From: an uncultured Succinatimonas sp.
Lineage (GTDB): Bacteria; Pseudomonadota; Gammaproteobacteria; Enterobacterales; Succinivibrionaceae
Assembly: GCF_905203285.1 (NCBI RefSeq)
Contig: NZ_CAJKVK010000094.1
Location: 1 to 7,525 of the forward strand
Length of the DNA stretch: 7,525 nucleotides
Reading direction: 5' to 3'
The notes under the pieces are model-generated. The model was not told where the DNA came from. It saw only the letters and a program-made list of their open reading frames with translations, and searched no databases. This document shows, in pieces, positions 1 through 6,075 of the stretch. Numbering within the stretch: position 1 is the stretch's first letter; each line of letters begins with the position of its first letter. Position numbers and translations under genes: made by a program.

Positions 1-53
1 CGCCGATGGTAGTGCAACGTACGTTTGCGCGAGAGCAGGTCATTGCCGGGCAT
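1..53 (+). rRNA. rrf: 5S ribosomal RNA, 3' part (5' end outside window)
   Basis: The first 53 bases match the 3' half of bacterial 5S rRNA. They open with CGCCGATGGTAGTG, continue through GCGAGAGCAGGTCAT and end in TGCCGGGCAT, in the same order and over the same length as the E. coli 5S 3' end recalled from memory. Bases 12-17 can pair with 25-30, as expected for helix IV. The final bases would pair with the missing 5' end to form helix I. This is therefore the distal end of an rRNA operon that continues to the left. Short open frames across this stretch are not genes. Confidence 0.93.
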
Positions 54-60
54 CCCTTAC

Positions 61-91
61 AAGAGCCGCTGTCTTATGGATAGCGGCTTTT
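61..91 (+). terminator. Intrinsic terminator of the rRNA operon
   Basis: Bases 64-73 pair with 79-88 in a GC-rich 10-bp stem that includes one G-U pair, with a 5-base loop at 74-78. A G-U and two A-T pairs at the base extend the stem, and it runs directly into four T (88-91). It starts 7 bases after the mature 5S end, the usual place for a rho-independent rrn terminator. Confidence 0.9.
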
Positions 92-112
92 CCGTTTCTA
101 TGCCTTTAATTT

Positions 113-142
113 TTGTTTCTCTTTAGGTAAATTAGCTTATAG
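113..142 (+). promoter_or_regulatory. Possible pgpA promoter
   Basis: TTGTTT (113-118) lies 17-18 bases before CTTATA/TTATAG (136-142), and the region is AT-rich between the rrn terminator and pgpA. The hexamer matches are only partial. pgpA could also be reached by readthrough from the rRNA operon. The assignment is by position and motif only. Confidence 0.3.
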
Positions 143-162
143 GTTTCATTTAAGGATTTACC

Positions 163-645
163 ATGGCATCCCGTGAATTACTGCGTAAATTAAATTTAAA
201 GAACCCTTGGCATTTATTGGCTGTCGGTTTCGGTTCCGGACTTGCACCCAAAGCTCCCGGTACTTTCGGCTCTTTAGCCGCAATTCCGATCTGCATGGTT
301 CTTTTATATATAAATCCGATTATCTCCGTTGTTTTTATTGTTTTAAGTTTCTTTATCGGCGTTAAGGCATGCTCCGAGGCTGAAAAAGCCATGGGAGTTC
401 ATGATCATGGCGGAATCGTCATAGATGAGTTTGTCGGTATGTTTATAAGCGTAATGTGCTATCCGGCAAATTATTGGTATGCATTTTTAGCTTTTGTGTT
501 GTTTAGAGTTTTTGATATTTTAAAACCTTATCCCGTGTCTTTGGCAGATAAAAAGGTAGCCGGCGGTTTTGGCATAATGATTGACGATGTTTTGGCCGGT
601 GTATACGCTTTTATTATCGGAAGCGTGATTTTAACTTTTATTTAG
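163..645 (+). CDS. pgpA: Phosphatidylglycerophosphatase A
   Basis: An inner-membrane phosphatase that removes the phosphate from phosphatidylglycerophosphate to give phosphatidylglycerol. The 160 residues carry the family landmarks in order. GFGSGLAPKAPGTFGSL lies near residues 22-38, the acidic core DHGGIVIDEFVGM at 81-93, FDILKPYP at 117-124, and DDVLAGVYA at 141-149. Hydrophobic stretches around 39-66, 94-116 and 145-160 fit a small polytopic membrane protein. The length is close to the roughly 170 residues of E. coli PgpA. The ATG is preceded by AAGGA (152-156) at a 6-base spacing. In many gammaproteobacteria pgpA follows thiL. Here the upstream neighbour is an rRNA operon end, so pgpA stands alone. 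Its stop overlaps the 3' end of the convergent unknown gene by 8 bases. Confidence 0.93.
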   Translation: MASRELLRKLNLKNPWHLLAVGFGSGLAPKAPGTFGSLAAIPICMVLLYINPIISVVFIVLSFFIGVKACSEAEKAMGVHDHGGIVIDEFVGMFISVMCYPANYWYAFLAFVLFRVFDILKPYPVSLADKKVAGGFGIMIDDVLAGVYAFIIGSVILTFI

Positions 646-654
646 ACGCTTTTT
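621..654 (+). terminator. Weak candidate terminator at pgpA end
   Basis: AAGCGT (621-626) can pair with ACGCTT (646-651) across a 19-base loop, and T runs from 650 to 654. The stem is short and the loop long, and it includes the last codons of pgpA. It may help end pgpA transcription but is far weaker than the other terminators in this window. Confidence 0.22.
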
Positions 655-1255
655 GCTCTACTTTGAAGCTGTCAATTACGTTCCTGCATAAGGATAGGTT
701 GCCGTTAAAGAGGAGTTTGGTCGTAGCGGCTTCGCTTTGACGGCCTGATACTTGGCAGCTGAGGCGATGGAAATCATTAAATAAGATATCTGTTCGTTGA
801 TAAAAATGGTTTTCCGTATCAGGAAGATATCCGTCTTCCGGCTTTTTTAAAAATCCTGTTAGTATGATGCTATAGTGATTGTCACTATATTTTTCGTTTA
901 TTAGTTCATATTGACCGTATAGCAAGTTTTCTTTGTCGGAAAACGGTTTTAATATACTGTCTTTAAAATGTTTTTCATCTTTTAGGTAGTTAAGCTCTTT
1001 ATCATTTAATTTAATGTTTGTATATGAAATTGTAAGTTTGTTATTTTCATTGCCCAAAATAACACTTAACATGTTGTCATGTTTGAATACGCTGTCTTTA
1101 AATTCTTTTGGACAATTAAAACTTACGGTGTAGTCCCTGCCATCAATGTTAAAAGAGACACGTTTAATTGATTGATTTACTGCCTTATCTGATGCAGATG
1201 CGCTTAATGTGATAAAAAGAGCAGATAAAAGAGAGATTTTTAATATTGTTTTCAT
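638..1255 (-). CDS. Exported protein of unknown function
   Basis: I do not recognise a family for this 205-residue protein. Residues 1-22 look like a Sec signal peptide: Lys2 and Lys6 near the start, a hydrophobic core ILKISLLSALFITL, and a likely cleavage after ASA before SDK. No lipobox cysteine is visible, so a periplasmic location is likely. The mature part is polar, rich in Lys, Asp and Asn, with three cysteines (48, 167, 190), the last two well placed for a disulfide. An in-frame ATG 12 codons upstream was rejected because it would put MRPGLSRSFFII before the signal peptide and would run through the ppnN terminator hairpin. The chosen ATG has no clear Shine-Dalgarno sequence. The gene starts 13 bases past that hairpin, so it may depend on readthrough. 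Its codons look more A/T-rich than its neighbours', which suggests a lineage-restricted gene. Confidence 0.7.
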   Translation of the reverse strand: MKTILKISLLSALFITLSASASDKAVNQSIKRVSFNIDGRDYTVSFNCPKEFKDSVFKHDNMLSVILGNENNKLTISYTNIKLNDKELNYLKDEKHFKDSILKPFSDKENLLYGQYELINEKYSDNHYSIILTGFLKKPEDGYLPDTENHFYQRTDILFNDFHRLSCQVSGRQSEAATTKLLFNGNLSLCRNVIDSFKVEQKASK

Positions 1256-1260
1256 AATAA

Positions 1261-1287
1261 TAAAGAAGGACCGGGAAAGTCCCGGTC
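1261..1287 (-). terminator. Intrinsic terminator after ppnN
   Basis: GACCGGGA (1269-1276) pairs perfectly with TCCCGGTC (1280-1287) around a 3-base loop. On the - strand the stem is followed by the T-rich stretch CTTCTTTATTATT. It lies just past the ppnN stop codon and immediately before the start of the next - strand gene, so it could act as a partial terminator controlling how much of that gene is transcribed. Confidence 0.82.
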
Positions 1288-1296
1288 GCAATTAAT

Positions 1297-2670
1297 TTAC
1301 TTATCGTGTTCAAAACGGTAGCACGGCTTATATTTTCGTTCTGACAGCAAAATTCGTCCTTGAGCGATAAAGTCGCGCATTAATTTGTCCATGTTATCAA
1401 TGATCTCTTTGTCTCCATGAAGGATAAAAGGACCTTTCTCCGCAACCATTTTTATACCGTATTCTTTTACGTTGCCGGTTACGATTCCGGAAAAAGCACG
1501 GCGTAATGCTGCAGCAAGCTTCCACGGCTCTTGATCTTTATGCAGGTCAAGGGCGCTCATATTCTCATGATTGACTTCAAATGGTCTTTGCAGCTCCTCG
1601 GGAATAGTTAAAGACCAGTTAAAGCAATATGATTCATGTACAAGATTGCGATGCTCGTGTACGGTTTTAAGACCTTTGCTTACCTCAATTGCGACAGCTT
1701 TCGGATCGTTTATTATTATTTGGTAATAGCGCGAGATCTCATCGCCAAGAGAAGATCTTAAAAATGAATCTAAAGCATCGAAATAGGGTTTGCTGTTTTC
1801 ATTGCCGGTTAAAATAAGCGGAACCGGATTATGGCGGTTTTCCCTTAATAATTTAATACCGAGAATAAACAGCAGCTCTTCAGCAGTACCGGGACCACCC
1901 GGGAAAACTATAAGAACGTGCCCCAAACGCACGAAAGCTTCCAGACGCTTTTCAATGTCCGGCATGATAACGAGTTCGGATACCATTGAGTTAGGCGGCT
2001 CAGCGGCGATAATTGACGGCTCTGTAAGTCCTATGCGGCGGCAATATTCAGCACTTTGCTGAATATGTCCCATAATGCTGCCGCGCATAGGTGCTTCCAT
2101 TATTCCGGGTCCGCATCCCGTACAGATGTCAATTTTGCGTAAGCCGAGCTCTTTACCGACTTTGTAGGCGTAATTATATTCTTCGGTACTTATTGAATGG
2201 CCGCCCCAGCAAACTGCGATATTTGGGGGTGTATCAGCAAGCAGGGCTCCGGCGTTGCGCAGGATTAAAAAGATCCAATTGGTTATGCTTTGAGCATTAG
2301 ATAATTTGTCAGCTGAAAGCTTGAAAAGCTCTCTTTGTGCAACGTTAGTTAAAACAATATCACGCAGTACCGAAAAAAGATGCTTTTGCAGCATGTTGAC
2401 TATTTCACCGTCAACAATTGAAGATTCAGGGGGATTGATTAATTCAATCTTAAGACCGCGTTCGTTTCTTACTACATTGATTTCAAAATTCTGATAGTTT
2501 TCAAGCAGCTCTTTTGAATTATCGGTTAGATTGCCGCTGTTTAAAACTGCAAGAGAGCAATTACGATATAAATCGTATAACTCTCCTTGGGAGTTAAGGG
2601 AGATGCTGTCGGCTTCAAGCTGCGTTAAAAGAGCCATTGAGCCTTTGGGCCATACTACTTTTACACTCAT
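1297..2670 (-). CDS. ppnN: Pyrimidine/purine nucleotide 5'-monophosphate nucleosidase (YgdH/LOG family)
   Basis: Cleaves the N-glycosidic bond of nucleoside 5'-monophosphates to a free base and ribose 5-phosphate. It is a cytosolic salvage enzyme, and E. coli PpnN is known to bind (p)ppGpp. At 457 residues it nearly equals the 454 of E. coli PpnN. It shows the same three-part build: an N-terminal domain (about 1-140), a central Rossmann-like LOG domain, and a C-terminal domain (about 345-457). Diagnostic motifs are GGHSIS (156-161), GCGPGIMEAPMRG (185-197) and the catalytic FPGGPGTAEE (256-265), whose last two residues are the acidic pair expected in the active site. The ATG is preceded by AAGGA about 8 bases upstream. 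The gene lies 75 bases downstream of queF and may be cotranscribed with it or use its own promoter. A hairpin terminator follows the stop. Confidence 0.93.
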   Translation of the reverse strand: MSVKVVWPKGSMALLTQLEADSISLNSQGELYDLYRNCSLAVLNSGNLTDNSKELLENYQNFEINVVRNERGLKIELINPPESSIVDGEIVNMLQKHLFSVLRDIVLTNVAQRELFKLSADKLSNAQSITNWIFLILRNAGALLADTPPNIAVCWGGHSISTEEYNYAYKVGKELGLRKIDICTGCGPGIMEAPMRGSIMGHIQQSAEYCRRIGLTEPSIIAAEPPNSMVSELVIMPDIEKRLEAFVRLGHVLIVFPGGPGTAEELLFILGIKLLRENRHNPVPLILTGNENSKPYFDALDSFLRSSLGDEISRYYQIIINDPKAVAIEVSKGLKTVHEHRNLVHESYCFNWSLTIPEELQRPFEVNHENMSALDLHKDQEPWKLAAALRRAFSGIVTGNVKEYGIKMVAEKGPFILHGDKEIIDNMDKLMRDFIAQGRILLSERKYKPCYRFEHDK

Positions 2671-2689
2671 ACTCTATCCTTATATTTTC

Positions 2690-2719
2690 TCTTTATGTTT
2701 TTTTATTGTAGCCTGTTAA
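2690..2719 (-). promoter_or_regulatory. Possible ppnN promoter
   Basis: On the - strand, TTAACA (2714-2719, five of six to the -35 consensus) lies 18 bases before TAAAGA (2690-2695). A better -10-like TACAAT sits at 2705-2710, but its nearest good -35, TTGACT in the inverted repeat, is 21 bases away. The gap between queF and ppnN is very AT-rich. A promoter here is plausible but none of the combinations is ideal. Confidence 0.3.
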
Positions 2720-2722
2720 CCG

Positions 2723-2745
2723 TTTTTTTTCAGTCAAAAGACTGA
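2723..2745 (-). repeat. Short inverted repeat next to an A/T run after queF stop
   Basis: TCAGTC (2730-2735) and GACTGA (2740-2745) form a perfect 6-bp stem with a 4-base loop, starting one base after the queF TAA. In the queF transcript the stem is followed by a run of A rather than U, so it is not a normal intrinsic terminator in that direction. It may be a 3' stabilising hairpin or a protein site. In the + direction the flanks are T-rich, but no + gene ends here. Confidence 0.5.
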
Positions 2746-3558
2746 TTATTGCCGGATAGTCCTTAAAGGAATTAAGTCATCGCTAAATTCATTACGGATA
2801 GGATTAATGTCAATTCCACCGCGACGGGTAAAACATGCCATAACGCAGAGCTTAACGGGACGCAGATTTTGTTTTATATCATTGAAAATCTGCTCGCAGC
2901 ACTGTTCATGAAAACCTCTGTGACGACGATATGACACAATATAGGAAAGAAGGGCTTTTTTATCTATTTGTTCCCCTTCATATCTAATCATGATTGAAGC
3001 ATGATCGGGCTGTCCGGTTACGGGACATAATGTCCTTAATAAATTTGAGCTTAAGGTTTCGATAACGTAATTACCGCCTGAAGGAACAAGTAATTTAGGA
3101 TCCGGTTCGTACACCGGTTTTTCTATAGGCTCTTCGTCAATTGAGGTACCGCTTAGTTTTTGGATATTAAAGTCCTCATTGATTTCGTTTAAAGCATACA
3201 GTTTAACTTCAACGCTGGTTTCAAGAACCTTGCTCAGATCATGAGCGATAATAGCCGCTACTTCGCCTTTATTGCTGAATTTGGTTTGGGTAAAAGATCC
3301 GATATAAAGTTTTAATGATTTTGATTCGACTATATACGGCGATGTTGCCGGAACTTTGATTGATCCGACGGCAACTTGCGGGATACCTTTTCGATTTAGA
3401 TAGGTAATTTCATAAAGACGCCATAAGTCATAGCCTACACTTACGTCGCTTTTTAATTGGGCGCGTCCTAAATTACGTCCGATAGACTGCAGTACGGTAG
3501 GATCGTATTCTTCAAGATAGGAAGTTGATTTGCCAAGAAGCAATTCATTTTTCTGCAT
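2746..3558 (-). CDS. queF: NADPH-dependent 7-cyano-7-deazaguanine reductase (long type)
   Basis: Reduces the nitrile of preQ0 to the amine of preQ1 with two NADPH, the last free-base step before queuosine is built into tRNA wobble position 34. It is cytosolic. The 270 residues correspond to the long, two-domain QueF of gammaproteobacteria (E. coli 282). The QueF motif ESKSLKLY lies at 78-85. The catalytic segment LCPVTGQPDHA puts the nucleophilic Cys at 178 and the proton-transfer Asp at 185. FHEQCCEQI (216-224) carries the conserved His217 and Glu218. These positions sit 11-12 residues before their E. coli equivalents, a consistent shift caused by a shorter N-terminus. The ATG begins one base after the rsmE stop. 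A GGAG inside the end of rsmE, 9 bases upstream, serves as ribosome binding site, which suggests translational coupling. No deletion or missing catalytic residue is visible. Confidence 0.96.
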   Translation of the reverse strand: MQKNELLLGKSTSYLEEYDPTVLQSIGRNLGRAQLKSDVSVGYDLWRLYEITYLNRKGIPQVAVGSIKVPATSPYIVESKSLKLYIGSFTQTKFSNKGEVAAIIAHDLSKVLETSVEVKLYALNEINEDFNIQKLSGTSIDEEPIEKPVYEPDPKLLVPSGGNYVIETLSSNLLRTLCPVTGQPDHASIMIRYEGEQIDKKALLSYIVSYRRHRGFHEQCCEQIFNDIKQNLRPVKLCVMACFTRRGGIDINPIRNEFSDDLIPLRTIRQ

Positions 3559-3559
3559 G

Positions 3560-4288
3560 TTATAAATCTCCGAAGTGACTGCCTAAAATTGATAAGGCAA
3601 CTAAAGCGGCTGTTTCAGTACGTAAAATGCGCGGACCTAAGCTTACACCAATAAATCCGCATTCTGCCGCATCGTTAATTTCTTCTTGAGAAAGGCCTCC
3701 TTCAGGACCTATAAGTAGGCGGATTTTTGCGGTTTTTGGCTTTAAATCCTTAAGGCGTAAGGAAGACAGAGGATCAAGAGTTACATTTAAAGCATCAGGA
3801 TCTTTTTTACACCAGGTTTTAAGATCGGTGATATCGTTGACTTTGGGAACAAAAGCTCTACCTGATTGTTCGCATGCGCTTACGGCAATTTTTTGCCATG
3901 AATCAACTTTTTTTAATGATCGTTTTTCATCAAGTTTTACATTACAGCGAATTGAAGTTAAGGGAGTTATCTCAAAAATTCCGAGTTCTACTGCTTTTTG
4001 AATGGTTAAGTCCATTTTATCCCCGCGGCTTATGACTTGTCCGAGTTCTATTTGCAGCGGAGATTCGCTGTTATTGGCAACGGCTTCTAATATTTGCGCG
4101 GCAGCTTTATTTCCGGCGTGAACCAATTTAGCTTTAAACTCATGACCTATTCCGTCAAAAATATTAAAAAGATCACCTTCTTTAAAGCGCAAAACCCGGC
4201 ATAGATGTCCCGATCCGTTTTCGCTAAGCGTAATTTCCGTATTTTCCTGAAGATTGCCTTGCGGCTCATATATGCGTACTGTTCTCAC
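3560..4288 (-). CDS. rsmE: 16S rRNA (uracil-1498-N3)-methyltransferase
   Basis: Methylates N3 of U1498 in 16S rRNA of the 30S subunit, using S-adenosylmethionine. The 242 residues match the usual length. The N-terminal RNA-binding, PUA-like part starts MRTVRIYEPQG. The SPOUT (trefoil-knot) methyltransferase domain follows, with QKAVELGIFEITPL (97-110), LLIGPEGGLSQEEI (191-204) and the SAM-binding knot LGPRILRTETAAL (217-229). The start is GTG, supported because RIYEP aligns with the start of E. coli RsmE. Only a weak AGCGAG lies upstream, overlapping the end of endA. The gene follows endA by 11 bases, the same order as in E. coli (endA-rsmE). The downstream partner here is queF, where E. coli has gshB. 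Expression probably depends on the endA promoter. Confidence 0.95.
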   Translation of the reverse strand: MRTVRIYEPQGNLQENTEITLSENGSGHLCRVLRFKEGDLFNIFDGIGHEFKAKLVHAGNKAAAQILEAVANNSESPLQIELGQVISRGDKMDLTIQKAVELGIFEITPLTSIRCNVKLDEKRSLKKVDSWQKIAVSACEQSGRAFVPKVNDITDLKTWCKKDPDALNVTLDPLSSLRLKDLKPKTAKIRLLIGPEGGLSQEEINDAAECGFIGVSLGPRILRTETAALVALSILGSHFGDL

Positions 4289-4299
4289 TTTTGACTCGC

Positions 4300-5091
4300 T
4301 TATAGTGAAAAAATGTCCTTAAAGAGTTGCTCAAAGTTATCAAGAGGCTCTTCTTTTATATCCTTTAAATTTTCCTGGCCTTTGCATTTGCGGCTGACAA
4401 AAGGATTCTGATTGCCCTGAACTTTTAAAATAAGCTCGTTGCGTTTGCATTCATTGGCGTCAGGAGGATATTTACTATCCCAGGCTTTAAACAGTTTCTG
4501 CTGGTTTTTGGAGATCTTAAGACCGTATCTATCCTGCATGTAAAGGTAAGCTCTGGCGATGATCCCGCGTGCGGCAGGCTGAGGTTGAACGCGGCGATGC
4601 TTAAAATCGATTACGGTTTGACATTTACCGTAGGTCTTATTAGTTGCGTTCCATTCTGAAAAACGAAAATTGGAGCGATCTTGATTAACTTCACCGACAG
4701 ACGGATAAAGATTATGCAAATCTCCTTCCATTTCCATAAAAAGCTCGTCAGATACGCTGCAGCGTTTCCTGCCGCCTTTTTTCCAGCAGGAAAACTGTTT
4801 GCCGAATTCCCATGCCGGAACTATATGTTCAACGGTTATTTTTGAGGCAAGCTGTTTTTGACTTTGTCTTCTTACCTGATAATTACATGCCTTAAGATTG
4901 GGGTAATAGGTATTATTTTTAAAAATTAAAGGGCATGAACAATATAGGGTTTTAGGTTTTTCAAGCTCTCTGAAAATATCCGGCAAGATTTCACGGGCTT
5001 TGGGATAGTCCGACATCGCGGCCGCTTCATGAAATGAGCTTGCTGCAACGATCGCAACAATAAAAGGAATTAAAATATGACGTAACTGCAT
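4300..5091 (-). CDS. endA: Endonuclease I (exported DNase)
   Basis: A periplasmic or secreted non-specific endonuclease of the EndA/Vvn/Dns family that cuts double-stranded DNA. Residues 1-25 form a signal peptide (MQLRHILIPFIVAIVAAS, cleavage probably after HEAAA). The beta-beta-alpha-metal active site is visible as EHIVPAWEFG (88-97), with His89 as the expected general base. GDLHNLYPSVGEVNQDRSN (123-141) follows, with Asn141 as a likely Mg2+ ligand, then FRFSEW. There are eight cysteines (51, 53, 69, 102, 111, 157, 215, 236), as expected for the disulfide-stabilised family. At 263 residues it is longer than E. coli EndA (235). Part of the excess is a charged tail after the last cysteine (about 237-263). 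Only an AGG two bases before the ATG is seen as a ribosome site. It is the first gene of the endA-rsmE-queF unit. Confidence 0.95.
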   Translation of the reverse strand: MQLRHILIPFIVAIVAASSFHEAAAMSDYPKAREILPDIFRELEKPKTLYCSCPLIFKNNTYYPNLKACNYQVRRQSQKQLASKITVEHIVPAWEFGKQFSCWKKGGRKRCSVSDELFMEMEGDLHNLYPSVGEVNQDRSNFRFSEWNATNKTYGKCQTVIDFKHRRVQPQPAARGIIARAYLYMQDRYGLKISKNQQKLFKAWDSKYPPDANECKRNELILKVQGNQNPFVSRKCKGQENLKDIKEEPLDNFEQLFKDIFSL

Positions 5092-5103
5092 ACCTAAATG
5101 TGC

Positions 5104-5133
5104 TTAATTTTGTTAATCTAGTCTTTATATAAT
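5104..5133 (+). promoter_or_regulatory. Probable promoter of the 5174-6016 gene
   Basis: A perfect -10 hexamer TATAAT lies at 5128-5133. At an 18-base spacing the -35 position holds TTAATT (5104-5109), a partial match. Transcription would begin near 5140 and give a leader of about 35 bases ending in a strong TAAGGAG. The -10 overlaps the divergent endA -10. Confidence 0.5.
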
Positions 5134-5151
5134 CTCATAAATTGAAGTTAA
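5124..5151 (-). promoter_or_regulatory. Probable endA operon promoter
   Basis: On the - strand, TTAACT (5146-5151) and TATAAA (5124-5129) are separated by 16 bases. The leader to the endA start would be about 25-30 bases. The -10 shares bases with the -10 of the divergent + promoter, so the two probably compete for RNA polymerase. Confidence 0.45.
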
Positions 5152-5173
5152 AAACAGTCTCTAAGGAGCGTAT

Positions 5174-6016
5174 ATGTTCATTGATTTAAAACAAGCGGCA
5201 ACTTTCGGCGTTGCCGGTAATTTTACCGGTCATTTGGAACAAGCCGGAGAAGCACGTGATTTTACTCAAGTTAAAACTGCGGAGAAAAATGCACCTAAGG
5301 CTGTTTTTCCTACTTATCTGCCTAAAAGCGGAAATTCTATTCCGGCATTTTTAAATGTTTTTCCTTTTGATGAATACAAAATTGAATTCCCAAAAGGGGA
5401 GAGCAAATTGCAAATCGAGCCTGAATGCGCAATTGTCTGTGATTTAACCTGGGAAAACGGCAAAGTTGTCTCAATAACTCCTTTGGTTTTCGGTGCAAGC
5501 AATGACTGCTCAATTCGTAAAGAAGGCGCTAAAAAGATTAGTGAGAAGAAAAACTGGGGCAGTGCGTCAAAGGGTTTTGCTTCAAATTTAATTAAGATTG
5601 ATAAATTTACCAAAGGCGGTATTTTAGACAGATATCGCATTGCCAGTTTTCTCGTTCGTAACGAAGAGGTTTTCGTTTACGGCGAGGATAGCCCGGTACG
5701 TGATTACAGTTATTTTTATGAGAAGCTTATCGCATGGCTTATCGATAAATTTAACAATCAGGAGAATGCAGGTCCTGCCGAGAATATTAATTTGTATTTA
5801 AATGAAGCAGGATGCCCTAAGCAGGTAATGATTTCGGTAGGTGCAACCCGTTATACCGATTACGGTGAGCACAATTTCCTGCAGCATGGCGATAAGGCTG
5901 TAGTCGTTGTATATCCTGAGGATGTTTATTCGCAGGAAGAGATAATTAAGCGTGTCGGTAAAGATAATCTTGAAGAGGATGATATTTCAGTTCTGATTCA
6001 GGAAGTAATCGTTTAA
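5174..6016 (+). CDS. DUF5718-like protein with FAH-fold signature, function unknown
   Basis: A cytosolic protein of 280 residues with no signal peptide or membrane segment. From memory the sequence style matches the uncharacterised DUF5718 family: FGVAGNFTGHLEQAGEA at 11-27, KKISEKKNWG at 120-129 and ISVGATRYTDYGEHNFL at 220-236. I also see the core pattern of fumarylacetoacetate hydrolase (FAH) family enzymes. This is an E-x-E pair in QIEPECAIV (Glu82, Glu84), an Asp in NDCSIR (Asp111), a Lys in SASKGF (Lys133), and a C-terminal FLQHGDKAVVVVY resembling the FAH end motif. That would place a divalent metal site at Glu82/Glu84/Asp111 and suggests a C-C bond hydrolase, decarboxylase or isomerase. 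The fold is inference and the substrate unknown. TAAGGAG (5162-5168) five bases before the ATG makes the start secure. The gene is monocistronic, divergent from endA and convergent with metK, so context gives no pathway. Confidence 0.85.
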   Translation: MFIDLKQAATFGVAGNFTGHLEQAGEARDFTQVKTAEKNAPKAVFPTYLPKSGNSIPAFLNVFPFDEYKIEFPKGESKLQIEPECAIVCDLTWENGKVVSITPLVFGASNDCSIRKEGAKKISEKKNWGSASKGFASNLIKIDKFTKGGILDRYRIASFLVRNEEVFVYGEDSPVRDYSYFYEKLIAWLIDKFNNQENAGPAENINLYLNEAGCPKQVMISVGATRYTDYGEHNFLQHGDKAVVVVYPEDVYSQEEIIKRVGKDNLEEDDISVLIQEVIV

Positions 6017-6025
6017 TGATGATTT

Positions 6026-6058
6026 AGAAAAAGAACGGCCCTTCAAGGGCCGTTCTTA
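6026..6058. terminator. Bidirectional terminator between 5174-6016 gene and metK
   Basis: Bases 6031-6042 pair with 6046-6057 in an uninterrupted 12-bp stem (AAGAACGGCCCT and its complement) with a 3-base loop. On the - strand the stem ends in TTCTTTTTC, a good U-tract for metK. On the + strand it ends in TTCTTATAAA, a weaker one for the upstream gene. It sits 14 bases after one stop and 18 after the other, so it serves both convergent genes. Confidence 0.92.
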
Positions 6059-6075
6059 TAAATGCAGTACGTAAA

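Noticed and set aside
3..83. Short open frame at the left edge as the C-terminus of an upstream protein such as ThiL
   Set aside because: The sequence is the 3' end of 5S rRNA and the frame stops inside the terminator hairpin.
1256..1291. Upstream ATG giving a 217-residue version of the unknown exported protein
   Set aside because: It would place 12 non-signal-like residues before the signal peptide, and its coding sequence would be the terminator hairpin.
1790..2719. Four + strand open frames of 62-90 codons opposite ppnN
   Set aside because: They lie antisense to a well-supported gene, show low-complexity shadow composition and have no recognisable domain.
5314..5640. A 108-codon - strand open frame inside the 5174-6016 gene
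   Set aside because: It is fully antisense to a conserved-looking protein with a strong ribosome site and has no family features.
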